DNA from: Psococerastis gibbosa
Lineage: Eukaryota; Arthropoda; Insecta; Psocodea; Psocidae
Direction: 5' to 3'
DNA length: 64,000 bases
Assembly: GCA_963971405.1 (NCBI GenBank)
Contig: OZ020485.1
Location: forward strand, 52,325,469 to 52,389,468
Shown: piece by piece, positions 45,200 to 55,699 of the stretch
Layout: every line of letters starts with the position of its first letter
Position numbering within the stretch: position 1 is the stretch's first letter
The notes under the pieces: generated by a model
The model's input: only the letters and a program-made list of their open reading frames with translations
Database searches by the model: none
Told to the model about the DNA's origin: nothing
Made by a program: the position numbers and the translations under genes

Positions 45200-46130
45200 A
45201 ATTATATTGGTTGTCTGTAAGTCGGTTTACAGACGATCGTTTAACGTGACAACGCCTAAATTACAAAATTTCACTTACATAATATGTGGCTGGAAAGAGA
45301 ATGAAATGTCGAAAAGCCCTTTAGTAGTTTGAATTTGTTAAATAGATAATAACGCGGCCGAAAGAGTCATATTTTTGTTGAAAATCGTGCGCACCCCCTG
45401 ACGTTTCTCACCCCCAAAGCCAAACCCCTGGCTTGATCACCACAAATATAGCATGGCCTGAAAGAGAAAGTATAGACGAAGACATGGGTATAATTTAAAT
45501 TAAGATAGGCCTTCTAAATCTGCCCAAAAATTGCTTTAAACCCGCCCATGCAATTCAAATGGGATTACTGGAATTGAATTTTTTCGCGTATTTTTTTTAC
45601 TAATTTTGTGTTCCACTCGTGTTTAAGGGGTGAAGGGGTGATTTTGAAACCATGTATTTATACTAGTTTGAAAACTTAATTCATACTGCTTCTATTGAGA
45701 CATTAAACAATTCATTTCAGTTGAAAATTGCAGGCTGTGGAATTTTTTACTCTATGTATGTAATTGGAAGAGTTCCCTTTGAACCTATTTTCCACTGAAA
45801 CAGGGATGGCTTATACACTCACCTGAGCCTGAAGGAAGAGACGGATAGTAAATCTAAACACATGTCTAGAAAGAGTAAGAAAGGTGGAAAAGAACTAAAG
45901 TAGTTTGAAATTCTCAAATTGATATTAACACATTAAAAAACGAGGCTGAAAAAGGCATATTTTTGATGAAAATCGGTAAATTTGTGCGCACCTCCTCACG
46001 TTTCCCCCCCCCCCCCCTTTAAGTCGAACCCTTTGCCCTATCACAACAAATATAGCATGACCTGAAAGAGGAAGAAAGAATAGACGATGACATGGGTACA
46101 ATTTAAATTGGGATAGACCTTTCACATGTG
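45200..46130 (-). repeat. R3 family, reverse copies
   Basis: Holds the reverse complement of the 11368-12065 blocks twice (near 45440-45500 and 46040-46110), separated by unassigned sequence. The unit starts at GTAAGTCGGTTTACAGACGATCG near 45220. Confidence 0.65.
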
Positions 46131-46189
46131 CCAAAAAATGAGCGTCATCCATGAGTACAGAAATCAGGATGGCGCGTAACATGATGGCG

Positions 46190-46500
46190 CATAACCACGA
46201 TTTTCTTCCTACGTCGATAAAGAAGTTTCACTTCAAAAATGGTCCCGAGATATGATTTTTGTGAACATAGGCCTACGTGCCAAATTTTATCATTATCGAT
46301 TGAGTAGTTTGCACGGAGATCGATGAACAGACAGAGCGACATACAGCCAGACAGAAATTTCGTAAAAATCACTTTTTTGGGTTCCCGGGACCTCAAAACG
46401 TGTAAATCCGTTGAAATCTCACTGAATCTAACTTCAGAAAAGGGGTGAAGGGAAATTATTTAGGAAAGCTTGTTTGAGTAAACTCGGACCGGTTCTTTAT
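46190..46500 (-). repeat. R1 head plus terminal hairpin motif
   Basis: Reverse R1 head (GATGAACAGACAGAGCGACA, CCCGGGACCTCAAAACGTG). At 46472-46500 lies GAGTAAACTCGGACCGGTT, a motif that recurs at other R1 edges. Confidence 0.75.
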
Positions 46501-46589
46501 TTTGTCGAATAGTTCGCTTTATAACGAGGTTGAGCTGCGTCCATGAACTGCATGGATGCAGATAAAATGACAATAAATATACGTTTGAT

Positions 46590-46675
46590 TTGATTTTGAA
46601 TTGAATCTCGGAATTGAAAATTTTTACCATCACGAAGCTTTCCTTTTCCTACGTTTAAATTGGAAAGCAAAAAAC
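46590..46675 (-). repeat. R1 head fragment
   Basis: ATCACGAAGCTTTCC...TACGTTTAAATTGGAAAGC is a lone R1 terminus. Confidence 0.65.
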
Positions 46676-47021
46676 ATTAAATATGGTATGAAAAGTGTTA
46701 TTGTTATCTTTTATGTACCAACGAGAAATTAAAGGTAATATTTATTTAATTCTTTATAGGCCTAAATCAAATTATTTTTTACGATGTTTTTTTAAGCATG
46801 CATTATTATTAGCTAATTTTCTCTTTCGTTTTAATTCGTCATCAAGTTTGTTGTTTTGATCCATCGTCGATTTTCCTATCGGAAAAGACAGTAGACAGTA
46901 GTCCTTCATATCTCATATTATAACTCATGAAAATAACAATAATTGTTTAAATAATTATCATTACGTTATGCGTATCAGTTATAACTACAGGTTTTAATTT
47001 AATAAAGGCAATTAAGACGTA

Positions 47022-47289
47022 CTGTTCGCCCAGAAAAGTTTGCAAATGCACAATAAACATTCCCGTAATGCCTTCCCAAGTCCCGCCTCCCCATGCCAAT
47101 TTCCTATGCTGCATTTTCAAATCTGATAGAACTGAATACTTTGCATGTGTTTGTATACACAAAACTTATGGGGGTTCCATTCCAAATTTAATGCAATAAG
47201 GTCACAAGTGGACATTGCTTATTTAGCTAAAATTGTCGATCTGTTGCACTTTCTACAAATATACTGCTGCAATGTCAAAATTAAAATAA
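47022..47289 (+). repeat. Long-TIR transposon, isolated left arm
   Basis: Starts CTGTTCGCCCAGAAAAGTTT after TA at 47020 and follows the arm of the 39881 element to GTCAAAATTAAAAT, where R1 terminal sequence (CCGGTCCGAGTTTACTCGAACATG) begins abruptly. Confidence 0.8.
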
Positions 47290-47430
47290 CCGGTCCGAGT
47301 TTACTCGAACATGCTTTCCAATTTATAAAGTAGTAGATGGACATAATGGTACCTTTAATTGTAAATAATTTCCCTATGGTTAAATTTCGGATCCCTGGGG
47401 GGGGGGGGGAGGGGGAAGTATGGTCAGTTC
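47290..47430 (-). repeat. R1 tail end with hairpin motif
   Basis: CCGGTCCGAGTTTACTCGAACATGCTTTCCAATTTATAAAG followed by the AAATAATTTCCCTATGG tail and a G12 run. A truncated R1 end. Confidence 0.7.
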
Positions 47431-47458
47431 AGAAAAAAAAATTCTTTATCCGTTCGTG

Positions 47459-48883
47459 AGGCATATTAGTTCGCACACTTTTACTGAACCCCGTTTGGGC
47501 CAAATAAAGGCCAAATTTTACTGCAGATTGAAAAATTCACACTTCTGTTTTTATGTTTAATACCTGAAAAATATTGTAAAATTAACTTCAACAAAAATGC
47601 CTAGTGGAAAACCAATTTCTGATGAAACAAGTAAGAAGATCACATATCTTCACCAAACCGGTGTATCTGCGAGGAACATTGCTCAGCAGCTGCTTGTACC
47701 ACCTTCAACAGTGCAGTCAATTATCAGCCTCTTCCGTGAAAAAAGCAGTAGCCATCCTAAACAAGAAACAGGCCGAAAAACTCCCATCTCTCTGAGAGAA
47801 CGCAAGCACCTGAAGACCTTAATTCTTCTAAAAAGGCGCGGAACGTTGAAGAAAATCACTGAAAAGTGGAGGGAGACTATTAGTGAAGCTTTCTCTATAA
47901 GAACTTGCCGAAGGGTCATGAAAAAAAATAGGTTACAAATTGTTTTCAGCGAAGAAAATGACCGCGCTTTCAAGGCGTCAAACACGAAGAAGGTTACAAT
48001 GGGCTAGAAACTTTTCAAAATGGCCCTAAGACCGCTGGGAAACAATTATTTGGACCGATGAATCACAGTTTGTTCTATATTTGGGCAATCAAGGACCCAA
48101 AGTCATCAGGATGAAGCCTGAAGCTTATCAGCCACAAGCCACAATGCATAAAACAGACGGTCAAGCTCCCGACCAGCGTAATGATATGGGGATGCTTGAC
48201 TTCGAAAGGGGTTGGTCACCTGTACTTCGTAGAAGGCACTGTCAATGGCCGTAAGTATCTAGAACTTCGAAACAACCATCTTTTACCGTCGACAAGTGCC
48301 CTGCATCCCGATGGCAATTTTGTATTTGAGCACGACGGGGCCACTTGTCACACTACAAATTCTGCTAAACAGTGGTTTGGTGAAAAAAACGATGCGGTTT
48401 TGACATGGGTAGCCAATAGCCCAGATTTGTCACCAATTGAAAACCATTGGCTCATCATGAAGAAGGTAGTAGCCAAAAAGAGCCCGAAGACAAAGGAAGA
48501 ACTGAAGGAGGCCCTCCAAAATGTGTGGAGTGGTATTACACCAGCAGTGCAGTAATATTGTTTCTTCAGTGCCCAAAAGAATTGGCGCTGTTATAAAAAA
48601 CGAAGGAGGGGTATCGCAGTACTGATAGACTATAGACTATAGACTATAGACAATTCACTTTGACTGTGCGAACTTTTACGCCTCTTAAGTTGTTGAAACA
48701 AATATTAATCTTGAATTGTTCATGTGTATTATGTTTCAAGTTTATGTTGCTAGATGTACTTTCTCATGTCCTCTATCGATTGACAGCAAGTATTCACTAT
48801 AATATTATCTATTAAGTTGATTATTAATTAAAAAAAAAACAGGAGTTATGAATTTTTGAGGTGTACGAACTATTCTGCCTTTA
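47459..48883 (+). mobile_element. Tc1-like transposon with IR/DR-type ends
   Basis: Left end AGGCATATTAGTTCGCACAC. Two right-side inverted matches exist: AGGCGTAAAAGTTCGCACAG (reverse strand, about 48664-48683) and AGGCAGAATAGTTCGTACAC (reverse strand, about 48864-48883). Doubled repeats at an end are typical of IR/DR Tc1 elements such as Bari. TA flanks could not be fixed exactly. Confidence 0.8.
47597..48555 (+). pseudogene. Tc1-like transposase pseudogene (DD34E)
   Basis: First frame 47597-48007: HTH domain (MPSGKPISDETSKKI, GVSARNIAQQL, PPSTVQSIISLFREK) and a second HTH (RGTLKKITEKWRE). A frameshift or stop near 48005 follows. IIWTDESQF at about 48045 has the first Asp. Frame 48181-48555: IWGCLTSKGVG, FEHDGATCH with the second Asp, NSPDLSPIENHW with the Glu 34 residues on, then stop. 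All catalytic residues survive, but the reading is split into at least three frames. Confidence 0.9.
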
Positions 48884-48899
48884 GTTTGTATTATTTAAT

Positions 48900-49290
48900 T
48901 TTGTTAAAAAAATGTGTACTGAAACTTCTTCAAAAAAGAATTTTTTGTCCAGAACCAAATATTTTTTTGGGAAAACAACCTGTTTGGTATTGTTACTCTA
49001 TTGAACACTTAAGGCCAAGCCGGAGAGTTGTGACCTTGAGCTTTGAGTGTTGAATACCTAGAAATATAATAGAACTCGAGTGGCGGGAGCCATAATATGC
49101 CTTACGCCAATTATCAGCAATAAGTACCAACGCAAAAAACATCGAAGTCTTAGACATTGCAGCATAGCAAAGCGGATACCTGGACCCGGTCAAAAACTCT
49201 GTACTTAGCTTTTGCAGGCTACACTGGCTGCCATATTGATAGCGGTCTCCAGCCACGAGATGGTTGAATATCCATTTTATAAACAAAGCC
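48900..49290 (-). repeat. R1 tail fragment and R6 repeat
   Basis: 48925-49020 resembles the R1 CCAAATATTTTTTTGGGAAAACAACCTG block. 49080-49275 is the R6 repeat also seen at 38100-38400. Confidence 0.65.
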
Positions 49291-49870
49291 CCGCGTCATG
49301 TACCTGTTCCGTATTTGACTTGTATTATTTCAAATAATTGCTGTTTTACCTATTTCTGGCGCTTTACTGTCTAATTAAGTGTTGAGCTTCTGACTGAAGT
49401 GCATTTCATTACAAAAGTTGGAGATTTTTCTTCCCTGTGGGGCACGTAAAAATGTTCTAAAAGGTATGTTTTTAATTGCTTCATGTACAAATTTTAGACC
49501 TAATGTAGCCTAATTGAAATTTTTGGTTCATTTTTTTTTTAGGCGCGGGAGTCTTTCAAGTATTTGCGCCGGTCGGTGTGTGTGCGGAAGTCATGGGTGG
49601 TTTAGAATGGTTTTCCTGAGTTTGTCTACAGGTGGGGCATGACTCCGGTCTTCCTTAGAAAGCATGACGTTGCCGTGACCGGCCCATACTTGTCTCCTAT
49701 TAAGTTTGGCAGGGTGTGTGGTTTCGGTTTTGGTTCAGTCAATAGTGTAAGCATGTCTACGCGTATACTTTACCCTTCTATCGATTTTTACTAAACCCCT
49801 GCGGTTTAAAACATATATTACGAACCCCCTGCAAAGACATTTCCAGGCCAGTCACGTGACCTCCTCCGGT
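49291..49870. other. Intergenic, nothing firmly recognised
   Basis: A pyrimidine tract with AG at about 49543 precedes ARESFKYLRRSV in one frame, then a stop. This resembles the ESFKYLG motif of some LINE RTs but is too short to call. Confidence 0.4.
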
Positions 49871-49879
49871 TTGGCCTTA

Positions 49880-50370
49880 AAACATATCTGAAGGAAGAAA
49901 TAATCGATAGAATAGTTCCACAGAAAAATAATTTTTTAGTCATTTTTCATGAAAATTTAGTAATTTTTATTTTTTTACCCCCAGAAGCAAACTATCAAGG
50001 GGCACGCGCCCCACTGCATTTTGTTGACATTAATGACGACTACAATATACTGTATGTGAATTTAAAAGAAATAGTTTGAGCCGTTTTTGAGAAATAATTT
50101 TTTATACGTTTTTTTGGAGTTTTTTGAGATTAAAATCCCCCAAAATTGAGTTAGCCCCAAATAAAAAAAACCGTCTCGAGGTATGATTTTTTTGAACCTA
50201 CATGCCAAATTTCATCTAAATCGATCTAGTAGTTTGCCCGGAAATCGACGGACAGACAGAGCGACAGACATTTCGTAAAAACCACATTTTTGGCTTTCTG
50301 AAACCTCAAAACGTGTAAATCCGTTGCAATCTCGGAATCAAAAATTTCGACCATCACAAACACAATACTA
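49880..50370 (-). repeat. R1 family, copy lacking the tail end
   Basis: Reverse copy from the ATCTGAAGGAAGAAATAATCG block to GAATCAAAAATTTCGACCATCAC. The (CAGA)n block is reduced. Confidence 0.85.
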
Positions 50371-50569
50371 TAATATATAGGAACGTTGACTCAATGATAA
50401 TATTTCGTTGAAAATCCGTACCAACTAAAAAAAAAATAAAGAAACAATTGTGTTGCTACACCTATTAGGTGGCTATCCCACCGCTGCCACCAACTATTAG
50501 GTGTCTAATCCTACCGCTGCGGGGGTAGCCACCTAACCTTCGCAAGGATGGGGGGGGGGCTGTTGTAGT

Positions 50570-51130
50570 AAATGAAGTTTTATAGGTTTTACATTATATA
50601 CAATAGATATATTAAGACACTCACCGATTTACATTATATTGTACACTCGAGCACTTGGACAAAGAACGACAGTCATGGTCTACAGGCCACAGGGTTGCTC
50701 TAAGAGCTCCGAGAGCCCGAGAGAGGTCCAAGAGAGATCCGAGAGAGAGCTACGCACTTTCTGTCGCTACTCCTATTTATAACCTCGCCTGGCCTCGTCA
50801 CATGAACAGGCTTTCACAGACTGTACCGAAGGCGCGCTGCTACTTCAGCACTCTTTTAGCACAGACCGTAGAAAGCAATTCATTGACAGCTATACAGCGT
50901 GTTACAATAAATGAGATAGATACAGAATGTGCCAACAACTATACATTAATATACGGTGGCCACCGGCAGGTGCCTGGAGCACCTGACACACCTGAGTTCC
51001 GTCTCCCAGCATTTGGCGTTTTTTTTTAGATGAGCAGCGGGCGCACGGCCGAGCCGCCGCCCGCGGCATGCGCAAGTGGGGCGGGGCCGCGAAGCGGGCC
51101 CCGGCTCCGCTTGCACGTATTAAAATAAAA
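50570..51130. other. LTR-like or promoter-like GC-rich stretch, unassigned
   Basis: Has a TATA-like CTATTTATAACC at about 50781, AATAAATGAG at about 50907 and a start TGTTGTAG, so a solo LTR is possible, but no second copy or clear CA end was found. Bases 51117-51165 (AAAATAAAAAACACAACCAGTTTCGGCTC) recur near 52960-53000. The 124-codon frame has no known motif. Confidence 0.3.
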
Positions 51131-51172
51131 AACACAACCAGTTTCGGCTCACGCCATCGTCAAGCTACTATA

Positions 51173-51305
51173 GCGGGGTTTCCACATACGTCAATAGTAA
51201 ATGTGGTTTTGACGTGGTAGCAGACATTAAAGACATACTAAAAATGTCTGCTACCACGTCAAAACCACATTTACTATTGACAATTGACGTATGTGGAAAC
51301 CCCGC
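51173..51305. mobile_element. Near-perfect foldback element, 133 bp
   Basis: Arms of about 58 bp (GCGGGGTTTCCACATACGTC ... GTGGTAGCAGACATT) face each other across a 12-bp loop. The right arm has a 7-bp addition. GTAGCAGACAT also occurs in the nested hairpin near 38755. Confidence 0.85.
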
Positions 51306-51644
51306 CAAAGGAGACTATTAATTATGTGTCCCAACAAAAACACTTCATGTAAAAACAGGCCAGGTTCCTTACACCAGCAACACCGATCTTGCAAAAAGTT
51401 TAGCCATTGAAAGTAATGAGATCTAAAATTTGGCCAAGTTCTTTGGCCATTTAAAGTTATGAGATAGGGATGAGGGCAAAGTTCATAGGTCACAGGATTT
51501 TTCAAAATATATGGCTGCGTTTTAGATAACTTGGCCTGGCTCTTAACCTAAAAAGTAGCAAAACTTCACCAGGAGCGTCTTATTTTCATTAGAATAGGCG
51601 ACCCAGTAATTGTATTGCAGCCTTAATGACGGTATCTAAATAAA

Positions 51645-51824
51645 TATGGACTTTCTTGTTCTATTGCTAACCCAACCTAGCGGATTTAGGGCTATAAAGC
51701 CCACTCTTACACTCAACTAGGAAGGCCCGGGACCGCCTGCTTTAGTAGCCAGTGTGGAACTCGAACGAACAATCTTTCGGAGGAAAGTCAGACTCTGTAC
51801 CACTTACTTCTCGACATGTCCTGA
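51645..51824 (-). repeat. tRNA-derived SINE, copy 2
   Basis: Reverse strand carries an A-box-like AAGTAAGTGGTA and B-box GTTCGAGTTCC, then AAGCAGGCGGTCCCGGGCCTTCCTAGTTGAGTG and GGGCTTTATAGCCCTAAATCCG as the body. Pairs with 62284-62477. Confidence 0.8.
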
Positions 51825-52061
51825 CCGAAATATTGGCTCACAATGAATTAATGAGACTGCTTTTGAATAGCACAGTCCTAAAACACCATTTGCCATTTTT
51901 GTTGGAATCCCGTTTTTACGCGGAGTGTTTTTTTTTACATATCACTACTTTTGCAGTCCTATTTGAGTTTGCTATAAACTACCTAGACCTATATGACTAA
52001 TTATTTAAGGAATATGTTGGCCCTTTTGTTAGTCGTGTGAGTCGCAAGGCTTTGAAAACAT

Positions 52062-52875
52062 GCTTTCCAATTTATCAAGTAGTAGCTAGAGAAATTGATT
52101 AATTTCATGGTAAATAATTTTCCTGTAGTTAAATTTTGGGCATCTCGGGGGACGGGGGGGGGGGGGGGGGTATCCACCTGACGTCACTGGAGGAGCTAGA
52201 GGTAAATTCTAAATAGGTCAGACCAACAAATTACCGCGCAGCAGTAATGGCAGGGCACGCAATGCATTTGACCCTGAATTTTTTTTCATTTTTTCAAAAA
52301 CATTTTTTTTTGCACAAAACCAAATGATTTTTTGGGAAAGCGACCTGTCCGGTTTCGTTACTCAATTTAACACCTAAAATATGCCTGAAGGTAGAAATCA
52401 TCGATGGAAAGGTTTCACAGAAAAATTATTTTGTAGTCATTTTTCATTAAAATTTAGTTATTTTTATTTTTTTACCCCCAGAAGCAAACTATCAAGGGGC
52501 AAGCGGCCCCCCGCATTTTGTCAACATTAATAACGACTACAATATATGTGCTGAATTTAAAAGAAATCGTTGGAGCCGTTTTCGAGAAATAATTTTTTTT
52601 AGACGTTTTTTATGAGTTTTTTGATAATAACCCCCCCCCCCCCCATATTGAGTTAGCCCAAAATAAAAATAATATGGTCCCGGGGTATGATTTTTGTGAA
52701 CCTACATGCCGAATTTCATCAAAATCGACCGAGTAGTTTGCCCGGAAATCGACGCACAGACAGACAGAGCGACAGACAGACATTTGGTAAAAACCATGTA
52801 AATCCGTTGAAATCTCGGAATCGAAACTTTCGACCATCACAAAGCTTTCCATATACTACGTATAAATTGGAAAGC
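52062..52875 (-). repeat. R1 family, full-length reference copy (~814 bp)
   Basis: Ends GCTTTCCAATTTATCAAGTA and ACTACGTATAAATTGGAAAGC form short inverted repeats. Conserved internal blocks: a C/G run, CAATGCATTTGACCC, GGGAAAGCGACCTGTCCGG, AGAAGCAAACTATCAAGGGG, GAAATCGTTGGAGCCGTTTT, GTAGTTTGCCCGGAAATCGA and a (CAGA)n stretch. No long ORF spans it. Class undetermined. Confidence 0.88.
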
Positions 52876-53512
52876 AAGAACAACAAAAGCAGCAGCGAAG
52901 ACAACAGCAGAACCAGCAACAGCATTGTGTAAATGTTTTTCTTTGTAAAGTTATACGTAATAAAATAAAAAAACACAACGAGTTTCGGCTCTCGCCATCG
53001 TCAACTTACTAAGGAGACTATTATGTATACACGCATCAGAAGTGCAGCAGAAACAAAGCAGTCACAATTTCAATGCTTTACTGATTTAAGAAGTTTAACA
53101 AAAAACAACGTCTTGGTCGAGTCGCCACGCACCCGTTCTTGGCGTTATAGGTATTTACAACGAATCCGGAACGCCAGGTCTGATGGAAAGCGCATTGTAA
53201 ACCTTGATGAGACCCTTATTGGTATGATACACAGAAACTCTTTTCTGTGGCCTGAACGCCCCTTTTTTTTATATAAATTGGGGTACAGGTGTTATCTGTG
53301 TGCAATTAAGCCTATTGGCCTATTGTGGCCCCTACAACAAAGTATCTACATCACTTCTACATCACTTTCTCGAGGCCTATCTCCCTCACGAGAGCCAGGA
53401 TCTTGAGCGGATTCAGAAGTGGTAGGTCTTTTACATGTAACTGCAAGCTTTCCGAGCATGCTGCTCTTCTTCGTGCGATTGCATCGCATCGCATCGCAGG
53501 TCCTCCGCACCT

Positions 53513-53929
53513 TCATTGCAGAATCTGCAAGACTATAGTTGTCTCCCTAAGAGACTCCAGATATTTAACCCCAGGACCAAAGACGCCAAGGCCTGTTCTT
53601 GGTTTGGTACTTCCTAGCCTAGAGCCATCAGTATACCACTTGATTGTGTGACTATTGAGAATTCCTGCTGATTCGCAGCATTCTTTCATTGTCCCTAATA
53701 TAGTTTCGAATTCCCTCCTAAAACAGTATTTTGGATGGATTCTATCGCTTGGCATATTCAGGCAGTGGTCAGACGTAGTCAGAGAGGCTGAGTCTCTCTT
53801 AATTGCCCTTCCACTCCTAGTAATGCCATTTCCGCTCAAGTTTCCACTGCAACATGGAGGGGTGGGAAGTCCAGTACTATCTCCATTGCTGCAGTGGGAC
53901 AGGATTACATAGCCCCTGTAAAGCATCAT
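53513..53929 (-). pseudogene. Non-LTR retrotransposon RNase H fragment
   Basis: Frame contains HTIKWYTDGSRLGSTKPRTG, then GLGVFGPG. The YTDGS...GxGV motif is the RNase H start of jockey/I-type LINE ORF2. Downstream Glu and Asp motifs are not complete. The fragment runs from about 53290 to 54050 in broken frames. Confidence 0.75.
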
Positions 53930-54174
53930 GTTAGAGAATACGGGCTTCTGAATGTAGCCATAATTTGGATTTGGATGTGGTTTGATTTTGCCATGTCCAT
54001 GAAGCCATGACCAATGGTATGGTTACAACAGGAAAAGACAGGCAGGTGAACGCCCTTAAGTTAACTGTCTACTTTCAAGTTGATCCATTCTATAATACAG
54101 TACCGTATAGTAAGAAGAAAATTTTATAAATTTCTCAAAGTCATGAAACACACTAATAATCGATGATATGTACA

Positions 54175-54340
54175 GTTAGTTGTAAGAGAGGGCCATAGGC
54201 CCTAATTTCGCTGAATCTACATTTTTTTTTTCCAATAAAGACTATTACTATTCTACAAATTGTTTTTTTTTTTTTTTTCAATATATGCACCTTGTCCGTC
54301 GTTAATGGTCAAGGAAAAAAGTGGAGTGAAAGTGAATATT
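54175..54340 (+). repeat. LINE 3' end inserted in the transposon
   Basis: GTAAGAGAGGGCCATAGGCCCTAAT, then AATAAAGACTATTACTATT and a T-rich tract. The hairpin GGGCCATAGGCCC and final AATAAA are typical of insect LINE 3' ends. A related stretch lies at 44485. Confidence 0.65.
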
Positions 54341-54490
54341 TATAACAATAAATATTGCGTTGATTTTGTTCTATGATGACCCTAAAACCGTTCCACTAAC
54401 GGTGCTACAGTAGTTGAGACAATTAACTAACAATCAGAAATTTTTTATTTTTATTTTGAAATTGGAGCAGTAAATTCGTCGAAAGTGCAA

Positions 54491-54665
54491 CAGCAGGCTG
54501 ATCATGGCGATTATAATACCGGTGTTAATTTAATCCCCTGGTATTAAAAATGTAAACAAGATAATTATATAATGGAAAGTGCTATTCAAAATTTGTTTGT
54601 TTACATTTTTAATACCAGGGTATTATTTAAACCCCAGTATTATAATCGCCATGATCAGGCTGCTG
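54491..54665. mobile_element. Foldback element, 175 bp
   Basis: Arms CAGCAGGCTGATCATGGCGA and TCGCCATGATCAGGCTGCTG continue for about 68 bp to GTAAACAA. It interrupts the long-TIR arm sequence GTGCAACAG/ATCGGCAATTT, whose uninterrupted form is at 41365. Confidence 0.85.
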
Positions 54666-54870
54666 ATCGGCAATTTTAGCTAAATAAATAAGCAATGTCC
54701 ACTTGTGACCTTAATGCATTAAGTTTGGAATGGAACCCCCATAAGTTTTGTGTAGGCTATACAAACACATTCAAAGTAGTTCTATCTGATAGGAAAATGC
54801 AGCATAGGAAATTTGCATGGGGAGGCGGGACTTTGGAAGGCATTACGGGAATGCCTATGAGGTTCTGTAG

Positions 54871-55475
54871 GGGCAGTTTTGGTCACTAGGTTCGCTGACG
54901 ACAAACCGATATACGAAAACTTAAATGCTGGCCTTGATCCTTGTTACTGCGCATGTGCCAGGACTTAGTCCAATTGACTCTACCCCTCCAACGAGGAAGG
55001 TTTTTAATTTTGGAATAATAATAATTATACAAATAATCGACTTTGATGGCCAGGTGGTAACGTGCTTGCACTTGTGCGAGTCTTTACACGCCATGCAATC
55101 GGAGACGTGTCGTACTCATCACGGGTAATAACCTACAGAGGCGACAGAAAAGATCAATCGGATACATTCATTAAATTGTTTGTATGCGAATAATTAATAC
55201 TTTTTTTAAAAAAGATAATAATAATAAAAAAACTAATAAATAATTTAAGAAAATTATTTACTTACTACGAAATTACTCATATTATCAATCTGAATCTAAA
55301 TTGGAAAGCATGTTCGAGTAAACTTGGACCGGTTGTTTACATTGTACTGCAGGCGCACCATACAGAACAATATTCAGATTTATCTCTGGCCTCTTACCGA
55401 CAGCCATCACTTGGGTCTTATGCACATTAATTATTAAGATCCCCGCATTTCTGCCTGCTACACTTATTAGTTTAT
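54871..55475. other. Intergenic
   Basis: Begins with the flank shared with 41640-41705. At 55306-55333 is the R1-edge motif TTCGAGTAAACTTGGACCGG. No gene. Confidence 0.5.
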
Positions 55476-55479
55476 TGCA

Positions 55480-55697
55480 TTCCAATTTATACATAGTATA
55501 AGGAAAGCTTTGTGACGGTCGAAATTTTCGATTCCGATATTTCAACCGGTTTACACGTTTTCAGGTCCCAGGAACCCAAAAAAGTGGTTTTTACGAAATG
55601 TCTGTCTGTCTGTGCATCGATTTCCGGGCAAACTGCTCGGTCGAATTTTATGAAATTAAGCATGTAGGTTTACAAAAGTCATACCTCGGGACCATTT
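55480..55697 (+). repeat. R1 head fragment
   Basis: Head of R1 up to ACCTCGGGACCATTTT, then interrupted by the next copy starting GCTTTCC. Confidence 0.85.
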
Positions 55698-55699
55698 TG

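Larger units (their letters stand above)
53018..54870 (+). mobile_element. Rearranged long-TIR transposon copy with nested insertions
   Basis: Transposase homologue at 53023-53290 (VESPRTRSWRYRYLQRIRNA then VNLDET), then a LINE RNase H fragment (53290-54050), then right-arm sequence (54053-54170), a LINE 3' end (54175-54340), more arm (54341-54490), a foldback (54491-54665) and the last arm part (54666-54850). The left TIR is lost. Confidence 0.75.

Noticed and set aside
50655-51029. 124-codon ORF in a GC-rich stretch
   Set aside because: No recognisable domain, several Arg/Ser-rich runs from GA repeats, and it may lie in an LTR-like sequence.
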